This document shows, one piece after another, positions 17,535 to 25,439 of a DNA stretch of 64,000 nucleotides (positions are counted from its first letter, which is position 1; every line of letters starts with the position of its first letter). This DNA comes from Leifsonia sp. ZF2019 (GTDB lineage Bacteria > Actinomycetota > Actinomycetes > Actinomycetales > Microbacteriaceae). Both the position numbers and the translations under genes were made by a program. Below the pieces are notes generated by a model. It did not search any database. It had not been told where the DNA came from and saw nothing but the letters and a program-made list of their open reading frames with translations. Location: the NCBI RefSeq assembly GCF_019924635.1, contig NZ_CP065037.1:1674001-1738000 (forward strand), written 5' to 3'.

Positions 17535-18269
17535 TCAGCCTCCGTAGTCCTGGTTGTAGAGATCCAGAACGTCCGAGATCGGCCCATCGAGCACGAGTCC
17601 GCCCTTGTCGAGGTAGAGCCCGCGAGCACAGAACCGGCGCAGGTCCTTCTCGTTGTGCGAGACGAAGAACAGCGTCCGCCCGCCGGCGAGGAGCTCCTCG
17701 ATGCGCCGGTAGCACTTCTCGCGGAACCCCCGGTCGCCGACCGCCAGCACCTCGTCGACCAGCAGCACGGGCTCCTCCAGCTGCGAGATCACGGAGAAGG
17801 CGATCCGTACCTTCATTCCGCTCGAGAGATGCTTGTACGGCGTGTCCACGAAGTCGCCGATCTCGGCGAACCCGATGATCTCGTCGAAGCGCGCGTCGAT
17901 CTGAGCGCGCGTCATGCCGTGGAGGCCCGCGGTGAGGTAGACGTTGTCGCGGACCGTGAGGTCGTCCACGAAGCCGCCGGTGATCTCGATCAGCGGCGCG
18001 ACGCCCTCGTGCACGCGCACGGAGCCCTCGTCCGGCAGGAGCACGCCGGCGACGAGCTTCAACAGCGTCGACTTCCCCTGTCCGTTCCGGCCGACGACGC
18101 CGATCGCCTCGCCGGCCTCGACCCGGAACGAGACACCGCGCAGTGCCCAGAAGTCGTCCGGTCGCGTGCGCCGCTGGCGCGACGCGAAAAGGTCCTTGAA
18201 CGATCTCCGGCCACCGCGATTGCGGCGGAACCGCACGCCGAGCCCGGCGACCTCGATGACGGGCGCCAC
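17535..18269 (-). CDS. Polysaccharide/teichoic-acid ABC exporter, ATP-binding subunit (Wzt/TagH-like)
   Basis: 244 residues. Walker A GRNGQGKST, a characteristic insertion ITGGFVDDLTVRDNVYL, signature LSSGMKVR and Walker B VLLVDEVLAVGD: all typical of the ABC-2 glycopolymer exporter ATPases. No C-terminal carbohydrate-binding domain is present, so it is the short TagH/Wzt form. Its GTG follows the permease stop directly with no gap, so the permease-ATPase pair is one transcript. Likely exports the polymer assembled by the GT2/CDP-alcohol transferase genes nearby; that link is inference. Confidence 0.92.
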   Translation of the reverse strand: MAPVIEVAGLGVRFRRNRGGRRSFKDLFASRQRRTRPDDFWALRGVSFRVEAGEAIGVVGRNGQGKSTLLKLVAGVLLPDEGSVRVHEGVAPLIEITGGFVDDLTVRDNVYLTAGLHGMTRAQIDARFDEIIGFAEIGDFVDTPYKHLSSGMKVRIAFSVISQLEEPVLLVDEVLAVGDRGFREKCYRRIEELLAGGRTLFFVSHNEKDLRRFCARGLYLDKGGLVLDGPISDVLDLYNQDYGG

Positions 18270-19157
18270 TCAGATCTCCTTCAGCACATCGCGCTCGTAG
18301 CGCTTGAACACCAGCCAGCCGACCAACAGGATGACCACGGACATCGCGGCGCTCACACCGACGAGGAACCAGTCGAGCTCCGCCGCGAAGAAGGTCGCCC
18401 GATACAGGCTGAAGATGCCGGTGAGGGGGTTGAACGCGGACCAGAAGTGCAGCGAGAAGAGCGTGTCTCCGATCGCGTCCGGGTGGGCAGCCGCGTACGC
18501 GGCGCAGTGCTTGGCGGCGACGTCGGCGCCTCCGCAGCCTCCGGGCAGATCGCGCGCGCTGTAGATGATCGGCGACGCGTAGAACAGGAAGCGGAGGGCG
18601 AGCTTGACCACCCGCTCGAGGTCGCGGAAGAGCACGACGAGGGGGGCGATCAGGAGCCCGATCCCGATCGTGAGCACCGTCTGGATCAGCACGGCAAGCG
18701 GGAACAGCAGGATGTCGATGTTCACCCGCGCGCCGGTGGCGATCGCGAACACCGCGAGCACCGGCAGCGACAGCAGGAACTCGATGCCCTTGGATGCGAC
18801 GATGCGGTTGACCCAGATCGTGCGCGGGATCATCGTCGACCGGATGAGCTTGGACTCCCGCAGGAACGCCCGTGTGCTGTCCGACACCGCTCCGTTGAAC
18901 CACACCCACGGCAGCAGGGCCGCGAGCAGGAAGACGATGTACGGGTCCTCGCCGACGCCGCGATGGAAGATCACCGTGAAGACGAACCAGTAGATCGCGC
19001 TCATCACGAGCGGATCCAGGATCGACCACAGGTAACCGAGGGCGCTGGTCGAGTAGCGGACGCGGAGGTCGCGTTTGGTCAGCAACCAGAGGGAGTGCCG
19101 ATAGCGTGCGAAACGGGTCCGCTGCGCAGGGCGCACCTCAAGCGAAGAACTGGTCAC
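18270..19157 (-). CDS. Polysaccharide/teichoic-acid ABC exporter permease (Wzm/TagG-like)
   Basis: 295 residues, ABC-2 membrane fold with six hydrophobic segments. The N-terminal amphipathic RDLRVRYSTSALGYLWSILDPL and LLPWVWFNGAVSD are signatures of TagG/Wzm permeases. A short Cys-containing insertion (GGCGGADVAAKHCAAY, about residue 195) lies in an external loop and could form a disulfide. GTG at 19157 sits 8 nt after a TACGAT box, compatible with leaderless translation. Partner ATPase follows directly. Confidence 0.92.
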   Translation of the reverse strand: MTSSSLEVRPAQRTRFARYRHSLWLLTKRDLRVRYSTSALGYLWSILDPLVMSAIYWFVFTVIFHRGVGEDPYIVFLLAALLPWVWFNGAVSDSTRAFLRESKLIRSTMIPRTIWVNRIVASKGIEFLLSLPVLAVFAIATGARVNIDILLFPLAVLIQTVLTIGIGLLIAPLVVLFRDLERVVKLALRFLFYASPIIYSARDLPGGCGGADVAAKHCAAYAAAHPDAIGDTLFSLHFWSAFNPLTGIFSLYRATFFAAELDWFLVGVSAAMSVVILLVGWLVFKRYERDVLKEI

Positions 19158-19207
19158 GAGTACCCATCGTATTGATCGAAGCTGCGTGATCCGTCACGCG
19201 GCTTCGA

Positions 19208-19900
19208 CTACACGAAAAGATTCGCGCGCTCCAGGTCCTCCTGGAAGTCGACCTCCACCGCATAGAGATCGGAGATGTCCACCGGCTCGGCCAGCAGGCG
19301 GTCCTGCTCGATGGCGAGCTCGATGCCGCGTTCGAAATAGTCCTGGTCGCCGACGCGCTGCAACTGGCGCACGAGGGCTGCCTTGTCGGCGCTCGAGATG
19401 TAGTTTATGCCCACGGCCTCGCCCAGGCCGCCCTTGACGGTCTTCGAGAGCTCCTGGATGTAGCCTTCCGGGCCGGTCGTGTACTTGACCTCCTCGTCGG
19501 CGACCGACGAGGTGTTGACCGTCACGAACGTCTGGTCGCGGCTCACCATGGCCGCGCCGCGCACCAGAACGGCGGGGTCGAACACCACGTCACCGTTCAT
19601 CCAGAGCACGCCGCCGGGGCCGGAGGCCTGCAGGGCGCGCATGAGGCTCTTGGAGGTGTTGGTCTGGTCGTACTGCTCGTTGTAGACGAACTGGGCGTCC
19701 GGGAAGGCCTCGATGATGTGCTCGAGTTTGTAGCCGACGACGATCGTGACCGTGACATCCGTGCCGAAGGCGGCGTGGATGTTGTCGAACTGCTGCTGCA
19801 TGATCGTGCGGCCGTCGCTCAGCTCGGTCAGCGGCTTCGGAAGGCTGCGGCCGAGGCGGCTGCCCATCCCGGCCGCGAGGATCACTACCTGGGTCGTCAC
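19208..19900 (-). CDS. Sugar/polyol-phosphate nucleotidyltransferase
   Basis: 230 residues. NTP-transferase fold: VVILAAGMGSRLG and LPKPLTEL (substrate lysine) at residues about 5-30, WMNGDVVFD (metal Asp, about 105), and a C-terminal AVEVDFQEDLERAN. Comparable to LicC/IPCT-type cytidylyl- or uridylyltransferases. The start is decided by the ribosome binding site: AAGGAG abuts the ATG at 19906 with zero spacing but stands 6 nt before the GTG at 19900. It may supply the CDP-alcohol used by the transferase at 13.9 kb (inference). Same strand as the ABC exporter, 51 bp upstream of it. Confidence 0.82.
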   Translation of the reverse strand: MTTQVVILAAGMGSRLGRSLPKPLTELSDGRTIMQQQFDNIHAAFGTDVTVTIVVGYKLEHIIEAFPDAQFVYNEQYDQTNTSKSLMRALQASGPGGVLWMNGDVVFDPAVLVRGAAMVSRDQTFVTVNTSSVADEEVKYTTGPEGYIQELSKTVKGGLGEAVGINYISSADKAALVRQLQRVGDQDYFERGIELAIEQDRLLAEPVDISDLYAVEVDFQEDLERANLFV

Positions 19901-20056
19901 AATCATCTCCTTGGAATCCGCGCGGACGGGCGCTGCGGCTTCGTAGCCACGCACCGGGACTGGGACGGTTAACCCAGGGTTCATCAGCGCTTACGCGTAT
20001 AGACACCCCTTCATGCCTCGACCAGACTACCGACGCCCCCTCTCCGGGGGCAGGGG

Positions 20057-20087
20057 TTGACGGATGTCGTTGCGGGGTCGTTATGTT
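20057..20087 (+). promoter_or_regulatory. Candidate sigma-A-type promoter
   Basis: TTGACG (20057-20062) and TATGTT (20082-20087) separated by 19 bp, in the 273-bp divergent gap between the nucleotidyltransferase and the ABC ATPase gene. Spacing is slightly long. A second -10-like box, TACGTT, lies 6 nt before the GTG at 20174. Confidence 0.5.
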
Positions 20088-20173
20088 CCTCACAGGTGTT
20101 TCAGAGGTGCTCCGGCGCGCCCGAATCGCACCGGAGGGCTGTCCTGAGGTGAGCCTGTTGGTACGTTAGCGGG

Positions 20174-21244
20174 GTGAGTTTCGAGCGTGTGCATCAGGAC
20201 GACGCCGAGCCCGTCGAGGACACGGGCGTCGCCGTGGAGCACACGGGCACTGCGGGGGATACGGGGGAGACCATGACGGAGAGCACGAGCGAGGGGGCGC
20301 AGGCCAAGCCGCGCCCGGCTCCGCGGCGCACGCCGGCGAAGACCGCGCCGGCCGCCACCGGCACCAGCACGCGGGCGCCGCGCAAGCGCAGCACGTCCGC
20401 GAAGGCCCGCACGGCATCGCCCGCGACCGTCGCCGCAGAGGAGGCGGCGACGGAACAGACCCCGGCTCCCGCCCCGGATCCGCGCCCGACCGTGCTCGCC
20501 GTCCGCGACATCCACAAGCGCTTCGGCGACACGGTGGCGGTCGACCACGTGAGCCTCGACGTGCGCGAGGGTTCCTTCTACGGCATCGTCGGTCCGAACG
20601 GCGCGGGCAAGACCACGACGCTCTCGATGGTCACCGGCCTCCTTCGCCCGGACGCCGGGTCGGTGATCGTGCACGGCGTGGACGCGTGGGCCGACCCGAT
20701 CCGAGCCAAGCGCGTCATCGGCGTGCTCCCCGATCGTCTCCGGCTGTTCGATCGCCTCACGGGCGCGCAGTTCCTGCAGTATGCAGGCACGCTCCGCGGG
20801 CTCAGCGCCAAGACGGTGCGAGCCCGCTCGGCCGACCTCGCGACGGCCTTCGGCATCGACGACGCTCTCGACCGCCTCGTAGCCGACTACTCGGCCGGGA
20901 TGACGAAGAAGATCGCTCTGGCCGCCGCGATGATCCACTCGCCGCGCCTCCTGGTGCTCGACGAGCCCTTCGAGTCGGTCGACCCGGTCTCCGCGGCGAA
21001 CGTCGTCGACATCCTGCAGCGCTACACCGCTGCCGGCGGCACGGTCGTGCTGTCGAGTCACGGCATGGACATGATCCAGCGCGTGTGCGACAGCGTCGCC
21101 ATCATCGTGCGCGGCAAGGTCCTCGCGGCCGGCACCATCGACGAGGTGCGCGGCGAGCAGACGCTCGAGGAGCGGTTCGTCGACCTCGCGGGCGGACGCA
21201 AGGCAGCGGAGGGCATGGAGTGGTTGCACAGTTTCTCGGACTGA
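20174..21244 (+). CDS. ABC transporter ATP-binding protein with long N-terminal extension
   Basis: 356 residues. Residues 1-105 are low-complexity Ala/Pro/Thr/Lys/Arg, unlike typical ABC ATPases. The ATPase follows: Walker A GPNGAGKTT (about 140), Walker B LLVLDEP, H-loop SSHGMD. The signature is YSAGMTKK rather than LSGGQ, as in many ABC-2 type exporters. GTG at 20174 stands 6 nt after TACGTT, so translation from a leaderless mRNA is plausible. The downstream permease gene overlaps its 3' end by 25 bp. Substrate unknown; the pair resembles ABC-2 drug/lipid exporters. Confidence 0.85.
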   Translation: MSFERVHQDDAEPVEDTGVAVEHTGTAGDTGETMTESTSEGAQAKPRPAPRRTPAKTAPAATGTSTRAPRKRSTSAKARTASPATVAAEEAATEQTPAPAPDPRPTVLAVRDIHKRFGDTVAVDHVSLDVREGSFYGIVGPNGAGKTTTLSMVTGLLRPDAGSVIVHGVDAWADPIRAKRVIGVLPDRLRLFDRLTGAQFLQYAGTLRGLSAKTVRARSADLATAFGIDDALDRLVADYSAGMTKKIALAAAMIHSPRLLVLDEPFESVDPVSAANVVDILQRYTAAGGTVVLSSHGMDMIQRVCDSVAIIVRGKVLAAGTIDEVRGEQTLEERFVDLAGGRKAAEGMEWLHSFSD

Positions 21245-22797
21245 AGCTCCGGCTGATGGGCAACGCCTTCCGGCGCAGCCCGTGGCAGGTTTTCGGGCTG
21301 GTCCTGGGGGTCGTCTACGGCGGCGTCATCACCGTGCTGGCCGTCTCGGCGCTGGTCGCGGCGCGCCTGGTGACCGATGTCGACGCCGTGCACGATGTGC
21401 TCGTCGTGCTCGGCTCGATCGTCGTGGCCGGTTTCCTCCTGCTGCCGCTGCTGTTCGGCGTCGACGATACGCTCGACCCCCGAAAGTTCGCCCTGTTCGG
21501 CCTCCCGAACCGGGTCCTGTCGACCGGGCTGCTGCTGGCGGGCCTGGTCGGCATCCCGTCGTTCGTGCTCATCGTGTGCAGCGCCGCGACGGTCGTCACC
21601 TGGTCGCGGGATCCGATGACCACGATCGTCGCCCTCGTCTCGGCCGTGCTGGTGGTCGCCACCTGCGTGCTGGCCTCGCGCGTCTCGACCGCGCTCGCGT
21701 CGTTCCTGCTGGCGACCAGGCGGTCGCGGGAGGCGGGCGGCGTCGTCGCCACGCTGCTGCTCGTCCTCCTGGCGCCGGCCGTGCTGCTGCTGGTGACCGT
21801 CGACTGGGGCCGCGACGGGCTCGGGGCGCTCTCGGGGGCGGCGTCCTGGATGTCGTGGACGCCGTTGGGTGCGGCCTGGAGCGCTCCCGGGGCAGCCGCC
21901 TCGGGCGACCTCGGTCGCGCGCTCCTGCAGCTGCTCGTTGCCGTGGCGACCGTCGGGCTCCTCTGGCTCGTCTGGGACGTCCTGGTGAGCACCGTCCTCG
22001 TCACGTCCCCGCGCCGTGCGCGCACCAAGGCCTACCACGGCACGGGCTGGTTCGGCCGGCTCCACGGCGGACCGACCGCGGCGATCGCGGCGCGTTCGAT
22101 GACGTACTGGGGTCGCGATCCGCGTTACTGGGTCTCGATCGTCATGATCCCGGTGATCCCGGTCTTCGTCATCGTCGCGCTCCTGCTCGCAGGGCTGCCG
22201 TCGCACTACGTCTCGCTGGTCCCGCTGCCGTTGGTGTGCCTGTTCCTCGGCTGGAGCGTCCACAACGACGTGGCGTTCGACGGCACGGCCGTGTGGCTGC
22301 ACATCGTCTCCGGAACCCGCGGCATCGCCGACCGCGTCGGGCGTCTCTTCCCCCCGATCGTGATCGGCATCCCGGTGATCGCGATCGGCTCGATCGCGAC
22401 CACGATCGCCTACGGCGACTGGGCGATCCTGCCGACCGTCGCCGCGCTGAGCGGGGCGATCCTGGTGATCGGGCTGGGCCTCTCGTCGATCTCCTCGGTG
22501 CTGTTCCCGTATCCCGCCACGAAACCGGGTGACAGCGCCTTCACCCAGCCGCAGACGTCCGGCGCTTCGGCGGCGTTGGTGCAGTCGCTCAGCTTCTTCG
22601 CCATCCTCCTCCTGGCCTCTCCGGTGGTCGTGTTCCTCGTGCTGGGCCTGGTGGTGAACCCGTTCTGGCTCGGGGTCGCCCCCGTCGTCGCGGTGATCAT
22701 CGGCTTCGCCTGCCTGTTCGGCGGCCTCTGGGCCGGTGCCCGCCTGTTCGACCGGCGCGGGACCGACGTCATGGCGTTCGCCACGCGCAACGGCTGA
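21220..22797 (+). CDS. ABC-2 type exporter permease
   Basis: 525 residues with about 12 hydrophobic segments. The GTG at 21220 is chosen because GGAGGG lies 6 nt upstream and translation would begin right before the amphipathic QFLGLKLRLMGNAFRRS; a longer open frame upstream only shadows the ATPase gene. A large polar loop around residues 255-290 contains SPRRARTKAYHGTGWFGRLHGGPTAA. Partner of the preceding ATPase through the 25-bp overlap. I do not recognise a characterised substrate class. Confidence 0.8.
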   Translation: MVAQFLGLKLRLMGNAFRRSPWQVFGLVLGVVYGGVITVLAVSALVAARLVTDVDAVHDVLVVLGSIVVAGFLLLPLLFGVDDTLDPRKFALFGLPNRVLSTGLLLAGLVGIPSFVLIVCSAATVVTWSRDPMTTIVALVSAVLVVATCVLASRVSTALASFLLATRRSREAGGVVATLLLVLLAPAVLLLVTVDWGRDGLGALSGAASWMSWTPLGAAWSAPGAAASGDLGRALLQLLVAVATVGLLWLVWDVLVSTVLVTSPRRARTKAYHGTGWFGRLHGGPTAAIAARSMTYWGRDPRYWVSIVMIPVIPVFVIVALLLAGLPSHYVSLVPLPLVCLFLGWSVHNDVAFDGTAVWLHIVSGTRGIADRVGRLFPPIVIGIPVIAIGSIATTIAYGDWAILPTVAALSGAILVIGLGLSSISSVLFPYPATKPGDSAFTQPQTSGASAALVQSLSFFAILLLASPVVVFLVLGLVVNPFWLGVAPVVAVIIGFACLFGGLWAGARLFDRRGTDVMAFATRNG

Positions 22798-22819
22798 GCG
22801 ACGCGTCTACACTGGAGGG

Positions 22820-23098
22820 ATGAACGAGGCGAGCATCTCCGAACCAGGCGGTCTGCCCTCGGGCGGCGGTGCGGCGACGCTGGACCGCGAGCTCGAGGAG
22901 CTCCTCCAGAACGTCGAGCCGGGCGATCACGAGCGCTTCTCGCACTACGTGAAGAAGGAGCAGATCCTCGAGTCCGCGATCACCGGCAAGCCCGTCAAGG
23001 CGCTGTGCGGCAAGAAGTGGACCCCCGGGCGTGACCCGGAGAAGTTCCCCGTCTGCCCGTCGTGCAAAGAGATCTACGAGAAGCTCAAGGACGAGTAG
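22820..23098 (+). CDS. DUF3039 family protein
   Basis: 92 residues. Conserved DUF3039 body: DHERFSHYVKKEQILESAITGKPVKALCGKKWTP then a CPSCKEIY motif. Two Cys pairs (CGKKW, CPSC) could bind zinc. The family is restricted to Actinobacteria and its function is unknown. A TACACT box ends 6 nt before the ATG and the GGAGGG between them is too close to act as a ribosome binding site, so a leaderless transcript is likely. It was convergent with pncB before the IS inserted. Confidence 0.9.
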   Translation: MNEASISEPGGLPSGGGAATLDRELEELLQNVEPGDHERFSHYVKKEQILESAITGKPVKALCGKKWTPGRDPEKFPVCPSCKEIYEKLKDE

Positions 23099-23107
23099 AG
23101 CCACCTA

Positions 23108-24077
23108 GGGCGTGTCTCCTAACCGTTGTTGTGGTCGTGGTGCAGGCTGGGCGTTGTGTCGCGGTCTCGGGTGTTGTCGGATTCTCAGTGGGAGCGGATC
23201 GCGTCGTTGATGCCGGCCCCGTCGCCGAAGGGCGGTCGCCCGTTCGGTGATCATCGTTTGGTGGTCGAGGCCATCATTTGGCGGTATCGGACCGGGATTC
23301 CGTGGCGGGATCTGCCGGCGGAGTTCGGTCCCTGGCAGACGGTCTGGAAGCGTCACAACCGATTCAGTCACGACGGCACCTGGGACCGGGTGCATGCTGC
23401 GCTGTTGACTGAGGCCGACGCGGCCGGGGTGCTGGATTGGACGGTGAGCGTGGATTCCACGATCAACCGAGCCCACCAGCATGCGACCACCTTCGCCCGT
23501 GTCGAGGAGCCCGCGGGCCGCCGCCCCACCAACACCCCAGGGGGCACGATCGAATCACAAGAATCTTCGTCAGGAACCCGCTGACCACGCGATCGGCCGC
23601 TCGCGTGGCGGCCTGTCGACGAAGATCCACCAACTCGTCGATGGCAACGGACTCCCGCTTGTCGTGCTCCTCACGCCGGGCCAGTCCGGTGATTCGCCGA
23701 TGTTTGACGCCTTGATGGGACAGCTCCGAGTAGATCGAATGGGTCGAGCTCGCACCCGGCCCGACGCCGTCCGCGGCGACAAAGCGTATTCATCACGCGC
23801 AATCCGCTCCCACCTCCGCCGACGCGGTATCGCGGCAGTCATCCCCGAACCCGACGATCAGAAGCGACACCGCCTCAACCGCGGCAGCGCGGGCGGCAGA
23901 CCACCCCGATTCGACGCGATCAACTACCGAGGACGGAACGTCATCGAACGCGGCTTCTGCGACACCAAGCAATGGCGAGGCCTCGCCACCCGCTACGACA
24001 ACCTCGCCGTCACCTACCGGGGAGCAGTCGTCCTCCGCGCAATCACACTCTGGCTCAAACGGTTAGAAGACACGCCC
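23108..24077 (+). mobile_element. IS5-family insertion sequence (IS427-like), about 970 bp
   Basis: Terminal inverted repeats GGGCGTGTCTCCTAACCGTT (left) and the right-end complement with one mismatch (C to T at position 11). Both ends are flanked by CTAG (23105-23108 and 24077-24080), consistent with a TA or CTAG target duplication as in the IS427 group of IS5. It carries a two-frame DDE transposase. If the duplication is TA the element is 23108-24077; if CTAG it is 2 bp shorter. Confidence 0.88.
23156..23584 (+). CDS. IS5-type transposase, first frame (OrfA)
   Basis: Starts with GTG at 23156; the open frame upstream is in the IS terminus. Contains the IS5 DUF4096-type N-terminus (LSDSQWERIASLMP, GRPFGDHRLVVEAIIWRYRTGIPWRDLP) and the first catalytic Asp in SVDSTI. 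It ends at 23584 in a Pro/Gly-rich stretch, while the rest of the catalytic domain continues in the next frame. Full activity would need a frameshift near 23540-23580. Confidence 0.85.
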   Translation: MSRSRVLSDSQWERIASLMPAPSPKGGRPFGDHRLVVEAIIWRYRTGIPWRDLPAEFGPWQTVWKRHNRFSHDGTWDRVHAALLTEADAAGVLDWTVSVDSTINRAHQHATTFARVEEPAGRRPTNTPGGTIESQESSSGTR

Positions 24078-24080
24078 TAG
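23481..24080 (+). CDS. IS5-type transposase, second frame (OrfB)
   Basis: Carries the remaining DDE residues: RGDKAYSS (second Asp) and ERGFCDTKQWRGLATRYDN (Glu, Y-x2-R-like motif). Homology begins around 23570 with HAIGRSRGGLSTKIH; coordinates give the whole open frame and no own start is clear. It lies one base forward of OrfA, so a +1 (or -2) shift would join them. Its TAG stop at 24078-24080 is formed by the target-site CTAG at the element's right border. Confidence 0.8.
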   Translation: MRPPSPVSRSPRAAAPPTPQGARSNHKNLRQEPADHAIGRSRGGLSTKIHQLVDGNGLPLVVLLTPGQSGDSPMFDALMGQLRVDRMGRARTRPDAVRGDKAYSSRAIRSHLRRRGIAAVIPEPDDQKRHRLNRGSAGGRPPRFDAINYRGRNVIERGFCDTKQWRGLATRYDNLAVTYRGAVVLRAITLWLKRLEDTP

Positions 24081-25387
24081 GCGAAGATCGTCGGCAGCAC
24101 CGGGTCGCCGCGTCCGACGCGGAACGCCTGCTCCGGGAGCTCCCGCATCGCGCGTTCACGGTGCTCCCTCGCCCGGCGGGTACCGTCCGCGCCGAGGTGC
24201 TCGGGGTGGATCTCACCATCGGTGACGAGCGGGACGAGCAGGTCTCGCCCGGTGTCATCGGGAACATCGCCCTCGTCGACGATGTGGACGACCTCCGCCA
24301 CCGCCAGACCGCGCTCGTCGAGCCGACGCACGGGGTGCTTGCGCCCGCCGACGCTCGCCTTGCCGTCCGACTTCTTGGCGACGGGAACCCACTCGCCGGT
24401 GCCGTCGACCGTGCGGTGAGCCACGAGCTTGTAGACCATGCCGGAGGCGGGGGACCCGGAGCCGGTGACGACCGAGGTCCCGACGCCGTACGAGTCGACC
24501 GGGGACGCGGCGAGGGCGGCGATGGTGAACTCGTCGAGGTCGTTCGTGACGGTGATCTTCGTCTCCGTCGCGCCGAGACCGTCGAGCTTCTCGCGCACCC
24601 GTCTCACCAGCTTCGGGAGGTCACCAGAGTCGAGGCGCACCGCGCCCAGCCCGGGCCCCGCGACCTTCACGGCGGTCTCGATCGCCCGCTCGACGTCGTA
24701 GGTGTCGACGAGCAGGGTGGTGCCGGGCCCGAGGGCGTCGACCTGGGCGCGGAAGGCGTCCTCCTCCGAGTCGTGCAGCAGGGTGAAGGCGTGCGCCGCC
24801 GTCCCCATGGTCGGGACGCCCCAGGTGCGGCCGGCTTCGAGGTTCGACGTCGCACCGAAACCGGCGATGTACGCGGCGCGGGCGGCGGCGACGGCGCTGC
24901 GCTCGTTGGCGCGGCGCGAGCCCATCTCTGCGAGGGGGCGGCCGGCGGCGGCGGAGACCATGCGCGCGGCGGCGGAGGCCACCGCGGAGTCGTAGTTGAA
25001 GACGCTCAGGATGAGGGTCTCGAGCACCACGCCCTCGGCGAACGGCGCGTCCACGATCAGGAAGGGCGATCCGGGGAAGAACACCTCGCCCTCGCGATAG
25101 CCGCGGATGGTGCCGGAGAACCGGTACCCGGCGAGCCAGTCCAGCGTCTCCGACCGGACGACGGCGTTCTCGCGCAGGTAGTCGAGCTCCTCATCGCGGA
25201 ACCGGAACTCCCGGAGCAGCTCGAGCAGCCTCCCGGTGCCGGCGAGGACCCCGTAGCGTCGCCCCTCCGGCAGCCTGCGGGTGAACGCCTCGAAGACGCA
25301 GCCGCGGTCATGCGTGCCCTTCAGAAGGGCGGCGTCGATCATGGTGAGCTCGTAGCGGTCGGTCAGGAGCGCGGATGACTCGGTCAC
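24077..25387 (-). CDS. pncB: Nicotinate phosphoribosyltransferase
   Basis: 436 residues, full length. NAPRTase motifs: LLTDRYELTM at the N-terminus, FRFRDEELDYLRENAVV, SVFNYDSAVASAAARM, TSNLEAGRTWGVPTMGT, VRLDSGDL (PRPP/nucleotide site) and SYGVGTSVVTGSG. It converts nicotinate and PRPP to nicotinate mononucleotide in NAD salvage. GTG at 25387 lies 6 nt after a TAGGCT box, suggesting a leaderless mRNA. The TAG stop (24079-24077) is inside the CTAG target duplication of the IS element, so the protein is unchanged by the insertion. Confidence 0.95.
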   Translation of the reverse strand: MTESSALLTDRYELTMIDAALLKGTHDRGCVFEAFTRRLPEGRRYGVLAGTGRLLELLREFRFRDEELDYLRENAVVRSETLDWLAGYRFSGTIRGYREGEVFFPGSPFLIVDAPFAEGVVLETLILSVFNYDSAVASAAARMVSAAAGRPLAEMGSRRANERSAVAAARAAYIAGFGATSNLEAGRTWGVPTMGTAAHAFTLLHDSEEDAFRAQVDALGPGTTLLVDTYDVERAIETAVKVAGPGLGAVRLDSGDLPKLVRRVREKLDGLGATETKITVTNDLDEFTIAALAASPVDSYGVGTSVVTGSGSPASGMVYKLVAHRTVDGTGEWVPVAKKSDGKASVGGRKHPVRRLDERGLAVAEVVHIVDEGDVPDDTGRDLLVPLVTDGEIHPEHLGADGTRRAREHRERAMRELPEQAFRVGRGDPVLPTIFA

Positions 25388-25393
25388 CCGTTC

Positions 25394-25431
25394 AGCCTAG
25401 CGGCGTGCCGCACCGGACGGCGGGGTAGGCT
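25394..25431. promoter_or_regulatory. Divergent -10 boxes for pncB and murI
   Basis: Minus-strand TAGGCT at 25394-25399 ends 6 nt before the pncB GTG, and plus-strand TAGGCT at 25426-25431 ends 8 nt before the murI GTG. The identical hexamers and start-codon distance suggest leaderless transcripts for both genes. Confidence 0.6.
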
Positions 25432-25439
25432 GGATCGCT

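Noticed and set aside
20686..21219. N-terminal extension of the ABC-2 permease by 178 codons
   Set aside because: Out-of-frame shadow of the ATPase gene, Arg-rich; GTG 21220 has a ribosome binding site and starts before the first TM region.
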